Positions 42,611 to 53,702 of a stretch of DNA of 64,000 bases are shown here, one piece after another (the stretch's first letter is position 1; every line of letters begins with the position of its first letter). The notes under the pieces are model-generated. The model was given only the letters and a program-made list of their open reading frames with translations. It was not told the origin of the DNA and did no database searches. This stretch comes from Pomacea canaliculata (taxonomy: Eukaryota; Mollusca; Gastropoda; Architaenioglossa; Ampullariidae): the NCBI RefSeq assembly GCF_003073045.1, contig NC_037593.1, positions 4,889,525 through 4,953,524 of the forward strand, written 5' to 3'. A program made the translations under genes and the position numbers.

Positions 42611-43860
42611 TATGTTGAGTTCTTTCTGTGCGTGGATGATGTTTGTAGCAGTGTATCTCGAGAATAGGAAGAGAAAAATATTGAGATTTACTATCAAAAA
42701 CATGTTACAGCCGACTTGACCATTCAATACTTTTAGCTTCGATAAATCGAAAAGACAAAGATCTTCAGAGCTTGCTTTGACCTCAAAATGGCTGAATAAA
42801 TGAAAGTTAAGAGGACAGGGAAAATGCTTTGACAGTTCCGGTTAAAATAAATCAACGAAAATTTCTAACAATGACGATAATATGTTAAAAGGTCCCTTTA
42901 AAATATTTTTAAAAAAAACTTCTCGAAATGCCAAATGAACTAAATGACATAATCACCATAGTATTATTCAGGTAATGCATCGTGCAAGAAAAACCCTTTT
43001 CCCTTCTTTTGCTGCGTCACATAGGTCAAATGTCACAAAATACTCCCTAATATTCAAACTGTGTCGTGTGAAAGTAGAGCTGTTCTCATTGTGTGGGGTA
43101 AGGAAGAGCCCATAGCATAGTTTTAAGGATCAAAGGTCATCTTAGCTTTATGCACTTTACTAGCAAACGACGGCGGAAGCCCACAGATTACAAAGAGTTG
43201 AAGTGAGAAGTAAGTCAGAATAAGAATCAAGTGAGTGAAGCTCACGCGCTGATGCACAGAATGAACTAACCACACATCTCTCTAAAAACCCTCGCCCGCC
43301 CATCTCTCACCTTTCGTGACCCCGGCTGCCGACACACAAAGGAATTATTGAGCTCTTCTTCAAGTCATCTACAACATACACACACTCGTCCCTTGAGTGA
43401 CTCAGTAAAAGTTAAAGAAGCGACAAGGAGGACCAGCATGATCTTGACATGCCGAACAGGGCTGCCATCGCGCACCTCACTGAGATAAAACACAATACAG
43501 CGATTGTCAGAACCTTACAGTTTTTGTTTAATTATTTAAATTTTTTTTGCTTCTTTCTCATTTGTCATAAGGATTTCTGACGTGCAATACCCTGGGAGAG
43601 TAATGCTCACTAGCCTTCTATTCGTCTTTTTAGGGAGCTACAGTTGTATCCCCAGCGGGAACGGGAAGAGTGTTACGGTTATCTTCCGCTTTTTTGTCCA
43701 AGCACAATAAACCACGAGTTTCCTCTCAGGGACATGTCATCTCTGACTGCGACAGAAATGTCAACTAAATTTGTTTATCGTGTTATAAAATCTTCTGCCT
43801 GCCCATCTAAGCCCATGCCATTATTGCAGGATATCCCTAAAGGGCCATGACTGGACACAC
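42611..43860. other. Intergenic, no gene seen
   Basis: No exon, repeat of known type or regulatory cluster was recognised. It is of mixed composition with scattered CA-rich runs (43375). Confidence 0.5.
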
Positions 43861-43879
43861 ACAGTGGACTACTGATTAA

Positions 43880-44080
43880 ACCTGACACACAGACGTGTAT
43901 AGGTGGACTGCTGTCTGTCTGCCGAGACCAACGCTCAGCCTCTTGCGAAGTTCTCCGCTGTTAGTCTAGGCGAGCCTAAACAAAGAATGTGACTAAACCG
44001 GAAGTTATTTACACACCAGCCTCGTTCTAGCTAACTGGAAAAAAATAGTCTGCACAGTTCAGTAATACAAGTTCGTGCTT
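43880..44080 (+). repeat. Dispersed repeat family 1, copy 1
   Basis: GTGTATAGGTGGACTGCTGT, CCTCTTGCGAAGTTCTCCGC, TGTTAGTCTAGGCGAGC, CAAAGAATGTGACTAAACCG and CTAACTGGAAAAAAATAGTC recur in the same order at 59770-59970, and the first part again at the right window edge. No open frame or terminal repeats are evident. Confidence 0.7.
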
Positions 44081-47000
44081 GACATATTTTGACTTAACGA
44101 AACATTTGCCGTAGTCACAGTCGACCGTGTGTCCACAAACATAGCTTCATCAGTCTTTATAATATATATTTTATCATACGATATTTAAGTTGAAGAATCA
44201 AAGTATCAGCAAACGAAGCAAACAAGGGCTAGCTGAAGGATAGTACTGGGTCTAGGGACCAGAGACCACATTTGCAATGGTAGCCTAATGGTTATCGTGA
44301 ATCAGTTAGCTAACTTGCTTCAATGATTACTCAGTTTAGCAGTTCTAGCTAACTTTTCCCCACCAAGCTGGGTAAGTTGCCGTTAATTAAATAATAATAT
44401 AAATTAGTTGCTACCTTAATGCTGCGAAGCCCAATGAAGCATAGTGACTAAGGCGGCTATTGTTGTGCTGATATGAGTTTGATTCTTATCACAGTTTTAA
44501 TTTTTAAAAGTTTTTAAAACTTACAGAAACAGGTCAACATTTTTTTTTCTTCAGTTGAAGATCATTTTCGGGCTTCTTAATTTCAACCTTATTTCGCCCG
44601 AGATGTGTGAATCTCGGATTATCTCATAAATTAGGGTTAAAGTTGGAGTTAGGATTTGAGTGACACTTAAAGTTATTTGCTGGGGTTGACAAATTCGGAC
44701 TGGAGGTTAGCAGGTACTGCATGCGCATGTGTCGCCCAGCCTGGTGAGGTACATTAAAATGTCAGAGGAAATACGAGTATTTGCATCTGCCGACAGGTTT
44801 GAAAAGAAAATCAATGACAACAACCATAAAGTGGATGTTACCTGAATACAGACATACGCCATTGACTGTAAAATGACTACCTGGCGCTGTTTTCATAAGG
44901 TTTTATAAACTCCATGCTATAGCCCTTAAAGGACACGCCTTGAATTTGATATCAAAGCTGAGCAAAAGCAATCACCTCCCCTCCACACACACACACCAAC
45001 CCACTAACACCAAACTACACCAACAGCTAGGTATTAATGATAGGAATTACAAAAAGTGTTGAATATTTCTCATCTGACAGTAGGCCCAATGCACTCTTCA
45101 AACATAACGCATACACACAAACAAAATAAACAAAAATATCAAATACGCGTGGTGTAAGGAACACAATATCAGCAAATACAGAAACATATAAACAGTGACA
45201 AAACACAAGACAAACGAGAAAGAGCACACAAAGCCTGCCACACTGTGTACACCAGGTCTGGCAGTCAAGGCGAGGTGGGAGAGTTGTTTTAAAGTTGTCT
45301 TCAACTATTCAAATGACAAACTCAGTCCAGAAGGAGCAGTAGTTGACAGAATATATAAATAGCAACAAACACTCCATCAATCATACCACGTTCCTCTTAA
45401 AAATACTTTCTTCTTCTTCACCATTCATTTCATCCAACTTACAAACATTTGGTGGGTCCGGAAGTTGCAGAGGTAGCGGACATAAAAGCGGTTTCTTATT
45501 CTCCCAAGGGAGATAATAACTCCCCCCCACACTAATAGCCGGCGCCAGAGCTGACAGGAGGTCAGAAAGCTCCAAGATGACCAATACAAAAGTTTCATGA
45601 CATCAATAACAAATCCAGATTGCTGGACCAGAAGACAGGATGATCCTAGAGTTCAGCCCAAACGTCCAACAAAGGGAGATAAACAGCATAGAGCTAGAGG
45701 TTGGTATCGTGGCGAATCCTACATTTCCAGTTGGTCGCATCACTTGGTTTGCTTCCCTTACCTGGCTTCTCCAATCTGAGAAAAGGAAGAATGGACCTAT
45801 GAAGAGGAGACTGTGAACCCGGGTTTGTCCACACCTGGGGTAGGAAAAAGCCAAGGTCAGGCGATGTACAGGTGAGCTGTGCACTGCATCACCACCTGTT
45901 GCAGTTGATGAACATTTTACGCAGCGACAGGTAGCGCCGTCTGCTGTCTGTCCTCGCCAGCCTCTAAATTAAACCTGACAACATGGTTCGTAAGCCTGCA
46001 GTCAATACACTGTATCTCCTTTGTTTCGCCAAGCAGACGATCTCATCTCGTCCCAACCCAGACCCCAACCTTTCCTTTCTTTTTTTCTTCTTCTCCTCCC
46101 CACCCTCCTCTCACACCCACCTCCTCCCACACCCACCCTCCTCCCACCCCTCAGAACTGGAGGAACACTGGTTCTGTGCCGCGGACAGCAGAGGTCGCTG
46201 TACACTACTGAATATTTTACTACAAGCATTGACAAACTCGCCTTTGTTACCCGAAACTGTATACTGCACGTGAATAGATTCTTTTTTTATTATTATTATT
46301 TCTTTCTTTTCTTCTTTTGTGTGCTTTCCAAAGGTGGCGCTGCGGCAGGCGTTCTATTGATCTCCAGTGTCACATTCATGCTAGTCCGTGCTCTCGTCTT
46401 TCTATTATCAGACGCTTCTCTCCCATCGGTTGGGGGTCGAGCTGGTGGTCTCCTCGGACAGAGGTCACCTGAATAATTTGCATCTTCAATGTGCAGGATC
46501 GAAGTATTTCGATTGATTTTGACACGTGTCCCTGGTACCCACGGGTACTGGGTGGGGTGACATGTCTTTGTCATATCTTTGGGTGCTGCCAAGGATGTCT
46601 TGAGGTAAGTGTTGTTCATGTGGACGATGAATGGAAGTCAAAGTTCACATGTTTATTCTGCTTGTGAATGTGTCGTTCTTGCCATGGAATAATAGTGTTT
46701 GAACAGAGAAATAACTTCAAGACTAGTTGTTTGACAGCAGCAACTACTCCATTCCTGATGAAATCGGCATTTTAGTGTCCTTACACTTTAGTGTTTTATT
46801 GTCAACCACTCAGTCAATGTTGCTTTACAATCAACAACTGCTAGTAATCAACAGAATCATAAAAAGCTAGATGAGAAAAACAAGTCTCCTGCGTCCAAGA
46901 GTTTTAAACCTTTAGACTTCGCTGTTCTTAGTTTTTTGAAAAAAAAAATCAAGACCTCCTTTGGAGTAATGTGAACTGTCTTCCAAAGTTCTCGCATTGG

Positions 47001-49625
47001 CCATGGAAGATGTTATAAATAAGGACAACCCAATTTTTGACCCAGGGTTAGTATTTTATAATACGGTCACAAAACACCTTGGGCGATACATTAACTTAGA
47101 ATGCATGTGTGAGAAAGACTACACCTTTTCCCTGTATATCTAACATGTGTCTGTCTGAACCTTCTGTAAATTCACACTTTGTTGTAGCCGCGAGCAGCAA
47201 GGACATTAAAAATGCTTTCAGCCTCATAAACACTTTGTTCATCCCATTGTGCTGGTTCAGCTTGAGGATTGACACGTGACAAGTTGTGATAGGACTAAAT
47301 GAAGGTGCACGTTCAGGTGAGCTGGAGGGTGAGGGTAACAATGGTTAGAGTCTAGACACCCATCAGCACCATCCTGGACATGTTGACAGGTAGACGACAG
47401 ATGAATCAACAACCGTTTGGAGTCCACGACCGGGACTCGTTATGTGTTCAGCTAGTGACAAGAAGTGAATGAGTATTTGGAGATTGGGTTCTGATTGTCT
47501 TGCTGGCCTTGCTAACCGTTCTGCACTTGTTAGTCTCGTCAGCCATGTAAATGAAGTCACCACCTTTCATGTCCAGTGAGCTCCCCTTCTAGGCTACAAT
47601 TGCAGGTACAGAACAATCCTTGAGGCCGCGACACAGATGCATGCAAAATAATGCATTTAAATGATGTTTCTACAATATTTGTATGTCAGGGTGCACGGCA
47701 AGGAACGGAACACATTTAAAAATAACTTACAAACGTTTCATGATCCACATGACATGTCAGCATGCATCCACAAGGTATGTCAACGCTTGATGTACAACTG
47801 AGACAAGTCGCTATGTTCTATCACACATGAGTTATCTACTCGGGTACTTCATTGACGTCAGCGAGTAACGGTTGTTACATCCAGCAAAGAACTTACTGTG
47901 GTCTATATTTAGACTTTGTCAGAAATGTGTGTACACAAAAAATGAGGGAAGGGGAGATAAGGTCCCTGCAACACACTAGGGGACCCACAGACTTCTGTAC
48001 CCTGTGTCTGTAATCTTTTAACAATCTTACAGTCGACAAGTCAACAAGGACAGTAGACATTCTTAAGTACAGTTTATCTACATCTTCACTCCCTTATCTT
48101 CCTAGATTATCTGATGTCAGTGAAAGCCTGGCTGAGTGAGGCAACGAACAAGAGTTATTCACGACTGCTGTAATCTTTACCTACAGAGGTTATCGTCGCT
48201 GTTTTCTTTGGGACAATGAACTTCATTAATTCAGAACATTTGTGACAACACAGTGATGAGCTGCTCTAATGTTATACTCGTCGCTGCAGGGTAGAGGAAA
48301 GGTAAATGATGTAAATCAGTAGTTTATATCATTTACAGTGTTTGTAAAACTAGCCAATCCTTCACGACTTACAATTGAAATTTTCAGAGCATTCTTTGTT
48401 TCAATGAGAACTTGCTAATTTGGAGTACTCGGACATAGGCTGCTTTGTCTGCGAGAATTCAAGGGACTGTTCATGAGCCTCACTTTGTTTGTCAAAATAA
48501 CGGGCATCGGTGTCGTGTGAGAGAGTGAGTTTTGAATCTCTTGTTTTGATGACTCACATGGGCGAATGCCATGTTGATGCAGCTGTTGTGGTCTGGCTGT
48601 CCGGATAACATCTCTACAGTTGAATATGTAGCAGCAGTTGTCAGGTGAGTGACAGTCAAACAAAAGATGACATGATTCACAGTGCAGACAATAGCAGTGG
48701 ACTTTGATATAGTCATATGTAATTACAACTTATTTCAAAAACGAAAACATCGCGAACATCATCTAACAGATTTTTTTTTAAAATAAATCCTTCTTTGCCT
48801 TAGTTTTCCTCTATGGTTCAGCCGGAGGTAATCAATCAGGTATGATCTTAAAATTCTACATATCTTCTGTGAGGCCAGCAGGCCATGATGTGGTTGAATG
48901 ATTGCTGCGATCAGTAGATAGGACTGCGTCTGGAGCAATAAAACAGTCTGAACGTTTTTGCCGACATTAAATTATTTGCACTCGGTTAACTTTCTTCTCT
49001 CTTTCCCTCGCACTTGAATGTGCAGGCATGCTTACAGAACTATGTGTATGCAGAGAGAGAATATGTCAGTGCGTTTGTCTGCTTGTCTATGTGTGTGAGT
49101 GAGGGGAGGGGAAGAGACAGGTTTGTCGAGCTTGAGCAATGTGTGTGTTTTGTGCACGTGTGCTTGATTTGGATTTTTTCCACAGACACAAGGTTTACAG
49201 TCTATTGCTAATGCTTATCTGTGACTTAATCCTTGGTTGCAAAAGGAAGAAACCCCTTTTCAACGCAAAGTTCAAAGTGCAGTAGGTCAGCAAACCAGGT
49301 CACCTGATTCTGCATGCCGATGACATTTTTGATAGAGAAGGTACTCGACAATCGTGCTAAAACCTGTATTAGATGACACACTTATCCCTGACTATTTCGG
49401 AATGAAACAAAAGGACACTTTGTGTCTACATTTCAAGCAGTAAAACATGTCCTGGTGATATTTCACCATCTTCTTTTGTTTTTAAACCCTCACAGATATA
49501 CATAAACATATACCATTCGTCGTCAGGACACCCAAAGAACTTTACTGTGTTAAAAAGGAAAAAAGAGGAAAAAATAAACAAATAATTGAATTAAAAGTGA
49601 CATAGGCAAGTATGAGAGAAGAGAA
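44081..49625. other. Intergenic, no gene seen
   Basis: No convincing exon was found. Contents are weak tRNA-like wording at 44284-44300 and 44446-44500, a strong pyrimidine tract (46060-46144) and a T-rich tract at 46280-46320. Open frames here are short or of low complexity. Confidence 0.5.
46060..46144 (+). repeat. Pyrimidine tract ending in a splice-acceptor-like CAG
   Basis: About 85 bp of almost pure C and T (TTTCCTTTCTTTTTTTCTTC, CTCCTCCCACACCCACCC and more) ends CACCCCTCAG followed by AACTGGAGG. It could form triplex DNA, or be the polypyrimidine tract of a 3' splice site. The frame after it, ELEEHWFCAADSRGRCTLLN, matches nothing I know. Confidence 0.45.
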
Positions 49626-49655
49626 GTGTGTCTACATTCGCCACTGACAGTATGG

Positions 49656-49806
49656 CCGTGGACCATGTCCACAATACTGAAACATCAAGAAGCCATTAAA
49701 GCAGCTGATGTAGCGAAAGGATTAAAAGTGGGAACAAAGGAAGAGATGAAAAAGTTAGTAGAGGTGTGGATAAATGAGAAACAGATACCCGGACACAAAC
49801 CCACCC
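49656..49806 (+). mobile_element. pogo/Tigger transposase fragment
   Basis: STILKHQEAIKAADVAKGLK then EEMKKLVEVWINEKQIPGHK matches the region between the two helix-turn-helix motifs of pogo/Tigger transposases (typical wording STILKNKEKIK...VEKLLLVWINEKQLAG). About 50 codons survive. No terminal inverted repeats were found near it, unlike the element at 410-1189. Confidence 0.72.
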
Positions 49807-50489
49807 TTTTACATACGCCGCACTACTATGAATAATACACAGTGATTAGCCATTGATGGGTAGCGGAGCTACTCAAATATTCTGACATATTGTAAGGGGG
49901 ATGTTCTGCCACTTGAATATTGTATTAACTGATCAGCACTCGACCAGCTCAGAATTCCTGTGGAATGGAGACCAGCAATGAAAAGAGCAAAGTTGTGATC
50001 AATGGAAGCGAACCGAGCGCTGCTAAGCTTGAATTTCTTTCTTCCTGTCAGTCGTTCTTTCTTGTTTTGTGTCTTCCTTCCTTCCTTGAAATTTTCCTTT
50101 TATGCAAAAACTATCGTAAAATTACAAGATATTAATTGTTATCATTAACTTTTTATCAGTCAGTAATAATATATAAAGAAATGGAATACACTTCAGAAAC
50201 GACACGCATTTATTTTACGGGTAAATGAATCATCGTAGAGACCGTTACAACTATTGTGTGCAAACACTGAAATACATTAAAAGGTACAAATATTCGATTT
50301 TTAGATCACACAATTCGATGTCTGTCGACTATAAAAATAATTTAAAAAGTGTTTAGTGATTTCCAGTGTTATTTGGTTTTGCAGCTGTTGAAAACTAAGC
50401 AAATCATTTCATGCACCTGAGCTATGGTCTGACATGAGCTTTGGTTTGCAGCACCAGACATGCATGCCGCCAGAAACTGGAAGCAGCAT

Positions 50490-50540
50490 ACTAACTATAA
50501 CTATAACTATAACTATAACTATAACTATAACTATAACTAT
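50490..50540. repeat. (ATAACT)n microsatellite
   Basis: About eight perfect hexamer units, CTATAA in phase throughout. Confidence 0.95.
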
Positions 50541-50987
50541 TTATTGATGTTTTTAACACTACAAATGACATAACAACTGCTGCCCAATTTAAACCACAGC
50601 CCAAAAAAGATTTAGTTATCAAAACCATCTTCTATTTTAATTGTTCTCACTTATCATGCTTTCCTATCCCCTCTCTAAATTTAGAACATTGCCTCAAGGT
50701 GACCGTTATCTGTTTCGAGTTAGCCTAGAATTTGTGGAAGGTATTTGCAAAGCAAATATGATGACTTTACTAGACGGGTTATGGACCATATTTCCATAGC
50801 TGACAATGAATTTAAATAATTTAAATTATTATTTAAACAAGAATTATAAACTGCTGTAGTTAAATTACTATCCTCCAGATCCCATGTACATCATGCTATT
50901 CTTGTTTTTGGAGCTTTAGCATCATTTTCCTTGAGAAGAACGATTGTAAGTCTTGCAGGATTTCCAAATGAAGGATGTATGTTGGGC

Positions 50988-51029
<42 letters not shown>

Positions 51030-51030
51030 G
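50988..51030. repeat. (GTT)n microsatellite
   Basis: About 13 to 14 uninterrupted TGT/GTT units. Confidence 0.95.
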
Positions 51031-51707
51031 TTAGAGACTCACAAATAGTTTCATGCTTTACAGGGAATGAGGGGTCCTCTGCTCTCTCTTAGTTTTTGAA
51101 ATGATGATGTCTTACTTTGAAAGGCAGGGGTGAGGATATGTCCCGTTGTTGTTAAAAATACTTTATTGTTGCTGACCGTGCTTTGCTACAGGGCTTGAGA
51201 GAAATGCTTTTCTTACATTGATGAGGGGATGACAGTTATGTGGGTGCACACAGTCTTGGATGGCTATTTTGACTGTGCCTTGGGTTGGCTTTTTCCTAGT
51301 ATGTTAAATATTGCCATTATATGTATATTTATATCTTTTTGATGCATTTGTGTATTGTGCAATAAAAATAAATTAAAAAATATATGCTGCACACACACAC
51401 ACAGTTGCATGTGGTTTTCAAAACTTCTGTTTATTGATATGTCCAAAGTATACCTGTACATACATGAAAGTTTTAACTGCAGAAAACTGGTGTGTGTGGG
51501 TGACTGTGCTGGCTGGTGTGTACTGAAAACTGAAGTTTTCCTCTACCATTATTGTTTACAACATTCATCAAATTATCATTTCTATAATTCAACATCACTT
51601 TTTCAACTTTTGTTATATCCCTCAAAGTAGTGTTTCCGTCTCCTTTCTTTTGATCGAGGTCTAGATGTAAAGAAATATTCTGTTCATGTCAAACAAAACT
51701 CTCAGAT

Positions 51708-51886
51708 AGTTTACCAGTTTTGAAGTAAATGTCTTTGAAGTGACGCGAACAGATTATCCCCCTTTGAGGCTTCAAGGAGTTGTCTGCTCGCCATTCGTCG
51801 TTTCTCCTCAATTCCGAAAAACGGTGAAAGACCCCGATATTTGGCTTCCTTAGTAATACAATCGAGAATCGCACAATTTTTGCTAC
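51708..51886 (-). pseudogene. THAP zinc-finger domain fragment, frame interrupted
   Basis: Minus-strand reading gives KNCAILDCITKEAKYRGLS, then in a shifted frame FHRFSELRRNDEWRADNSLK and PQRGIICSRHFKDIYFKTG. Together these supply the C2CH pattern of a THAP domain: C-x4-C, about 37 residues, then C-x2-H, plus the conserved W and HF. The frame change inside the TATCGGGGTCTTTCACC stretch and the Ser in place of the FP proline suggest decay or an assembly error. GTAAAC after KTG could be a splice donor, so it may be the first exon of a THAP gene or of a P-type transposon. Confidence 0.6.
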
Positions 51887-52589
51887 CAGGAATCTCGACT
51901 ACAATGAATAATGAAAGCTCCCACCAAATGTTGCAGCAACAAATACGTTAACAAGATGGCGGGTACTAGTAAACTTCAAACCGCATGAGGACTGGCACAT
52001 GCTGAGCTGGTCGGAGATGTGTTCGGTATATTTTAATTAGATTGTATACTCCTTTAAACTGCCTCCTAGTTTCAGTTAGGTCACTAAGGTACAGACACTT
52101 TTATGGAAATATGTCTGTCACTAGAACAGAAACTGTTTCAGAAAGGGATGTTCAAACAAAGCATGACTGTAGGGAAGGAAGATCGATCCAGTCTGTGAAT
52201 TTTGTAGATGTCACACTGAACTCAATCTGACTTCCTTCACTGATCGATAGCATTGTGCAGTTTGTCTTTATAAGTAACCTTATCGTGTGACACCACTGTT
52301 GTAGCTAGGGTTTTTTTTCATTGTTTATCGAGCTCCGGTAAAATCTAGTACAAAAAACTTTATTTTTAATATGCTAAAATAAATAGAGCCTCTACCCAAA
52401 GCATTGCAAAATCAATGATAATTATTATTCCAGTAATAATGCCTCAGAAGTATCTAAAAAATAAGAAGAAAAAATATAAATAAACTAATATAATCTATTT
52501 GTTTTTATTCATAGGCACACCCTCATTTTATTTACTTTTGGATTTTTACTGTTTTTTTTTTTTTGAGACTGAAAAAAACCCACAAAAAA

Positions 52590-52715
52590 TTTGGGGTGTT
52601 TGTCACCACTGCAGTGAGCGGCTCAGGGTTCAGATCTCGTCTCAGGACACTCTCTGTATGTGACACCTAGACCTGCAGGTCGAGGTTTTCTCCGGGTACT
52701 CCGGTTTCCTACTAA
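52590..52715 (+). mobile_element. tRNA-derived SINE fragment
   Basis: GGTTCAGATCTC (52627-52638) fits a polymerase III box B. It is followed by GACACTCTCTGTATGTGACA, CCTAGACCTGCAGGTCGAGG and TCTCCGGGTACTCCGGTTTC. I recognise this body from abundant invertebrate SINEs. Box A is degraded. Confidence 0.55.
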
Positions 52716-53620
52716 ACAAACAACAAAAACAACAATACAAACCTGAAGTTTAGATTCCCTCATGTTTCTGACAGGAAAAGGAGTTTTGTTACAGTTTTTC
52801 GGTTTTTGCTAGTGTGCATTCGAATAATTATAACGAAGCGCACCCGTAATACTAAAATACGAGAGACACGTGTGGCTGCGAGAAATAAAAACATATAAAA
52901 TAGTTACTATGAAACACTGTGGACATGTCTGTTCGCTCTCACAACGGTCTTACAGCAAAGAGTGAGAAAGAGAACACGAAGGACGACGGCGATGATGAAG
53001 ACGATTGAAGTCGAACAACAACCACAACCATGGCTGCGACAGACGGGTATAAACCTCCCTCCCCTACCTCGACTAAAAGCCGCAACTCTTGCAGCAATAT
53101 CCTGCGAGCCAAACCTCCAAGAGCATGTCAAACAGCGAGCACTGGGTCACTAACGATTCTTCCCTTTTCCCCACTCCGCTCCCTCCGACCCCACCCCCAC
53201 CCTGCCAAAGCAGACAACGTTCAAAAAAAGAAGGAAAGGAATCAATTCTAACTCTGACCGGTTACTCTACTCCCACTCCCAACCTGCCCCCCAACAAAAT
53301 AATGATAAGAAAGATTAATCCAAATTCAGGATGTTATGTTATTCTTCAATCTGCCTTACCTACGAGCTCTTCACCGTTGCTGCCAATGGCGGCACGTCCT
53401 TTATTGGCAAAGTGCTCTGTTTTATTATTCCATCGACCCACACCAGCGCCCGGCACTAAATTTTACGCCAAACATCGACTGCACGGAGCATTGGAGGCTG
53501 GACGCCCGGCACGCGCCATGCTGGCAAGATAATGTCTCGAGCCCATGCATCCCCCTCCTCCCCATCCACAAACTCGTATTCTGTCATACACACACTTCCC
53601 ACATACACACAGGCTTCAGA
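52716..53620. other. CpG-containing stretch without recognised gene
   Basis: An ATG in good context (CAACCATGGCTGCG, about 53030) opens 73 codons, MAATDGYKPPSPTSTKSRNS..., proline- and serine-rich with no known match. It could be a short first exon or chance. Nothing else is seen. Confidence 0.35.
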
Positions 53621-53621
53621 A

Positions 53622-53702
53622 CTGTCCAAAGCTGAATTCTGTACTCTGTACATTGGTCACACGTGCAGGCGTCTGATGGATCAAAGAATCAACGGTCATG
53701 GA
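53622..53702 (+). pseudogene. Possible GIY-YIG endonuclease-like fragment
   Basis: KAEFCTLYIGHTCRRLMDQR followed by INGHG resembles the LYIG-x-T-x-R-x-L-x-x-R-x-x-x-H pattern of GIY-YIG domains seen at the ends of some invertebrate retroelement proteins. Only about 25 residues support it, so chance cannot be excluded. Confidence 0.35.

Larger units (their letters stand above)
49840..51690. other. Intergenic with simple repeats
   Basis: Contains (ATAACT)n at 50490-50540, an AT palindrome with TTTAAATAAT near 50811-50838 and (GTT)n at 50988-51030. No exon was recognised. Confidence 0.6.

Noticed and set aside
44284-44500. tRNA genes at 44.28 and 44.45 kb
   Set aside because: Short box A and box B resemblance only; arms do not fold into a cloverleaf.
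46021-46476. 151-codon plus-strand frame
   Set aside because: Its length comes from the pyrimidine and T-rich tracts (Ser, Pro, Leu and Phe runs), not from a conserved protein.
50490-51030. Telomere-like repeat
   Set aside because: (ATAACT)n is not the animal telomere unit TTAGGG and is a short interstitial microsatellite.
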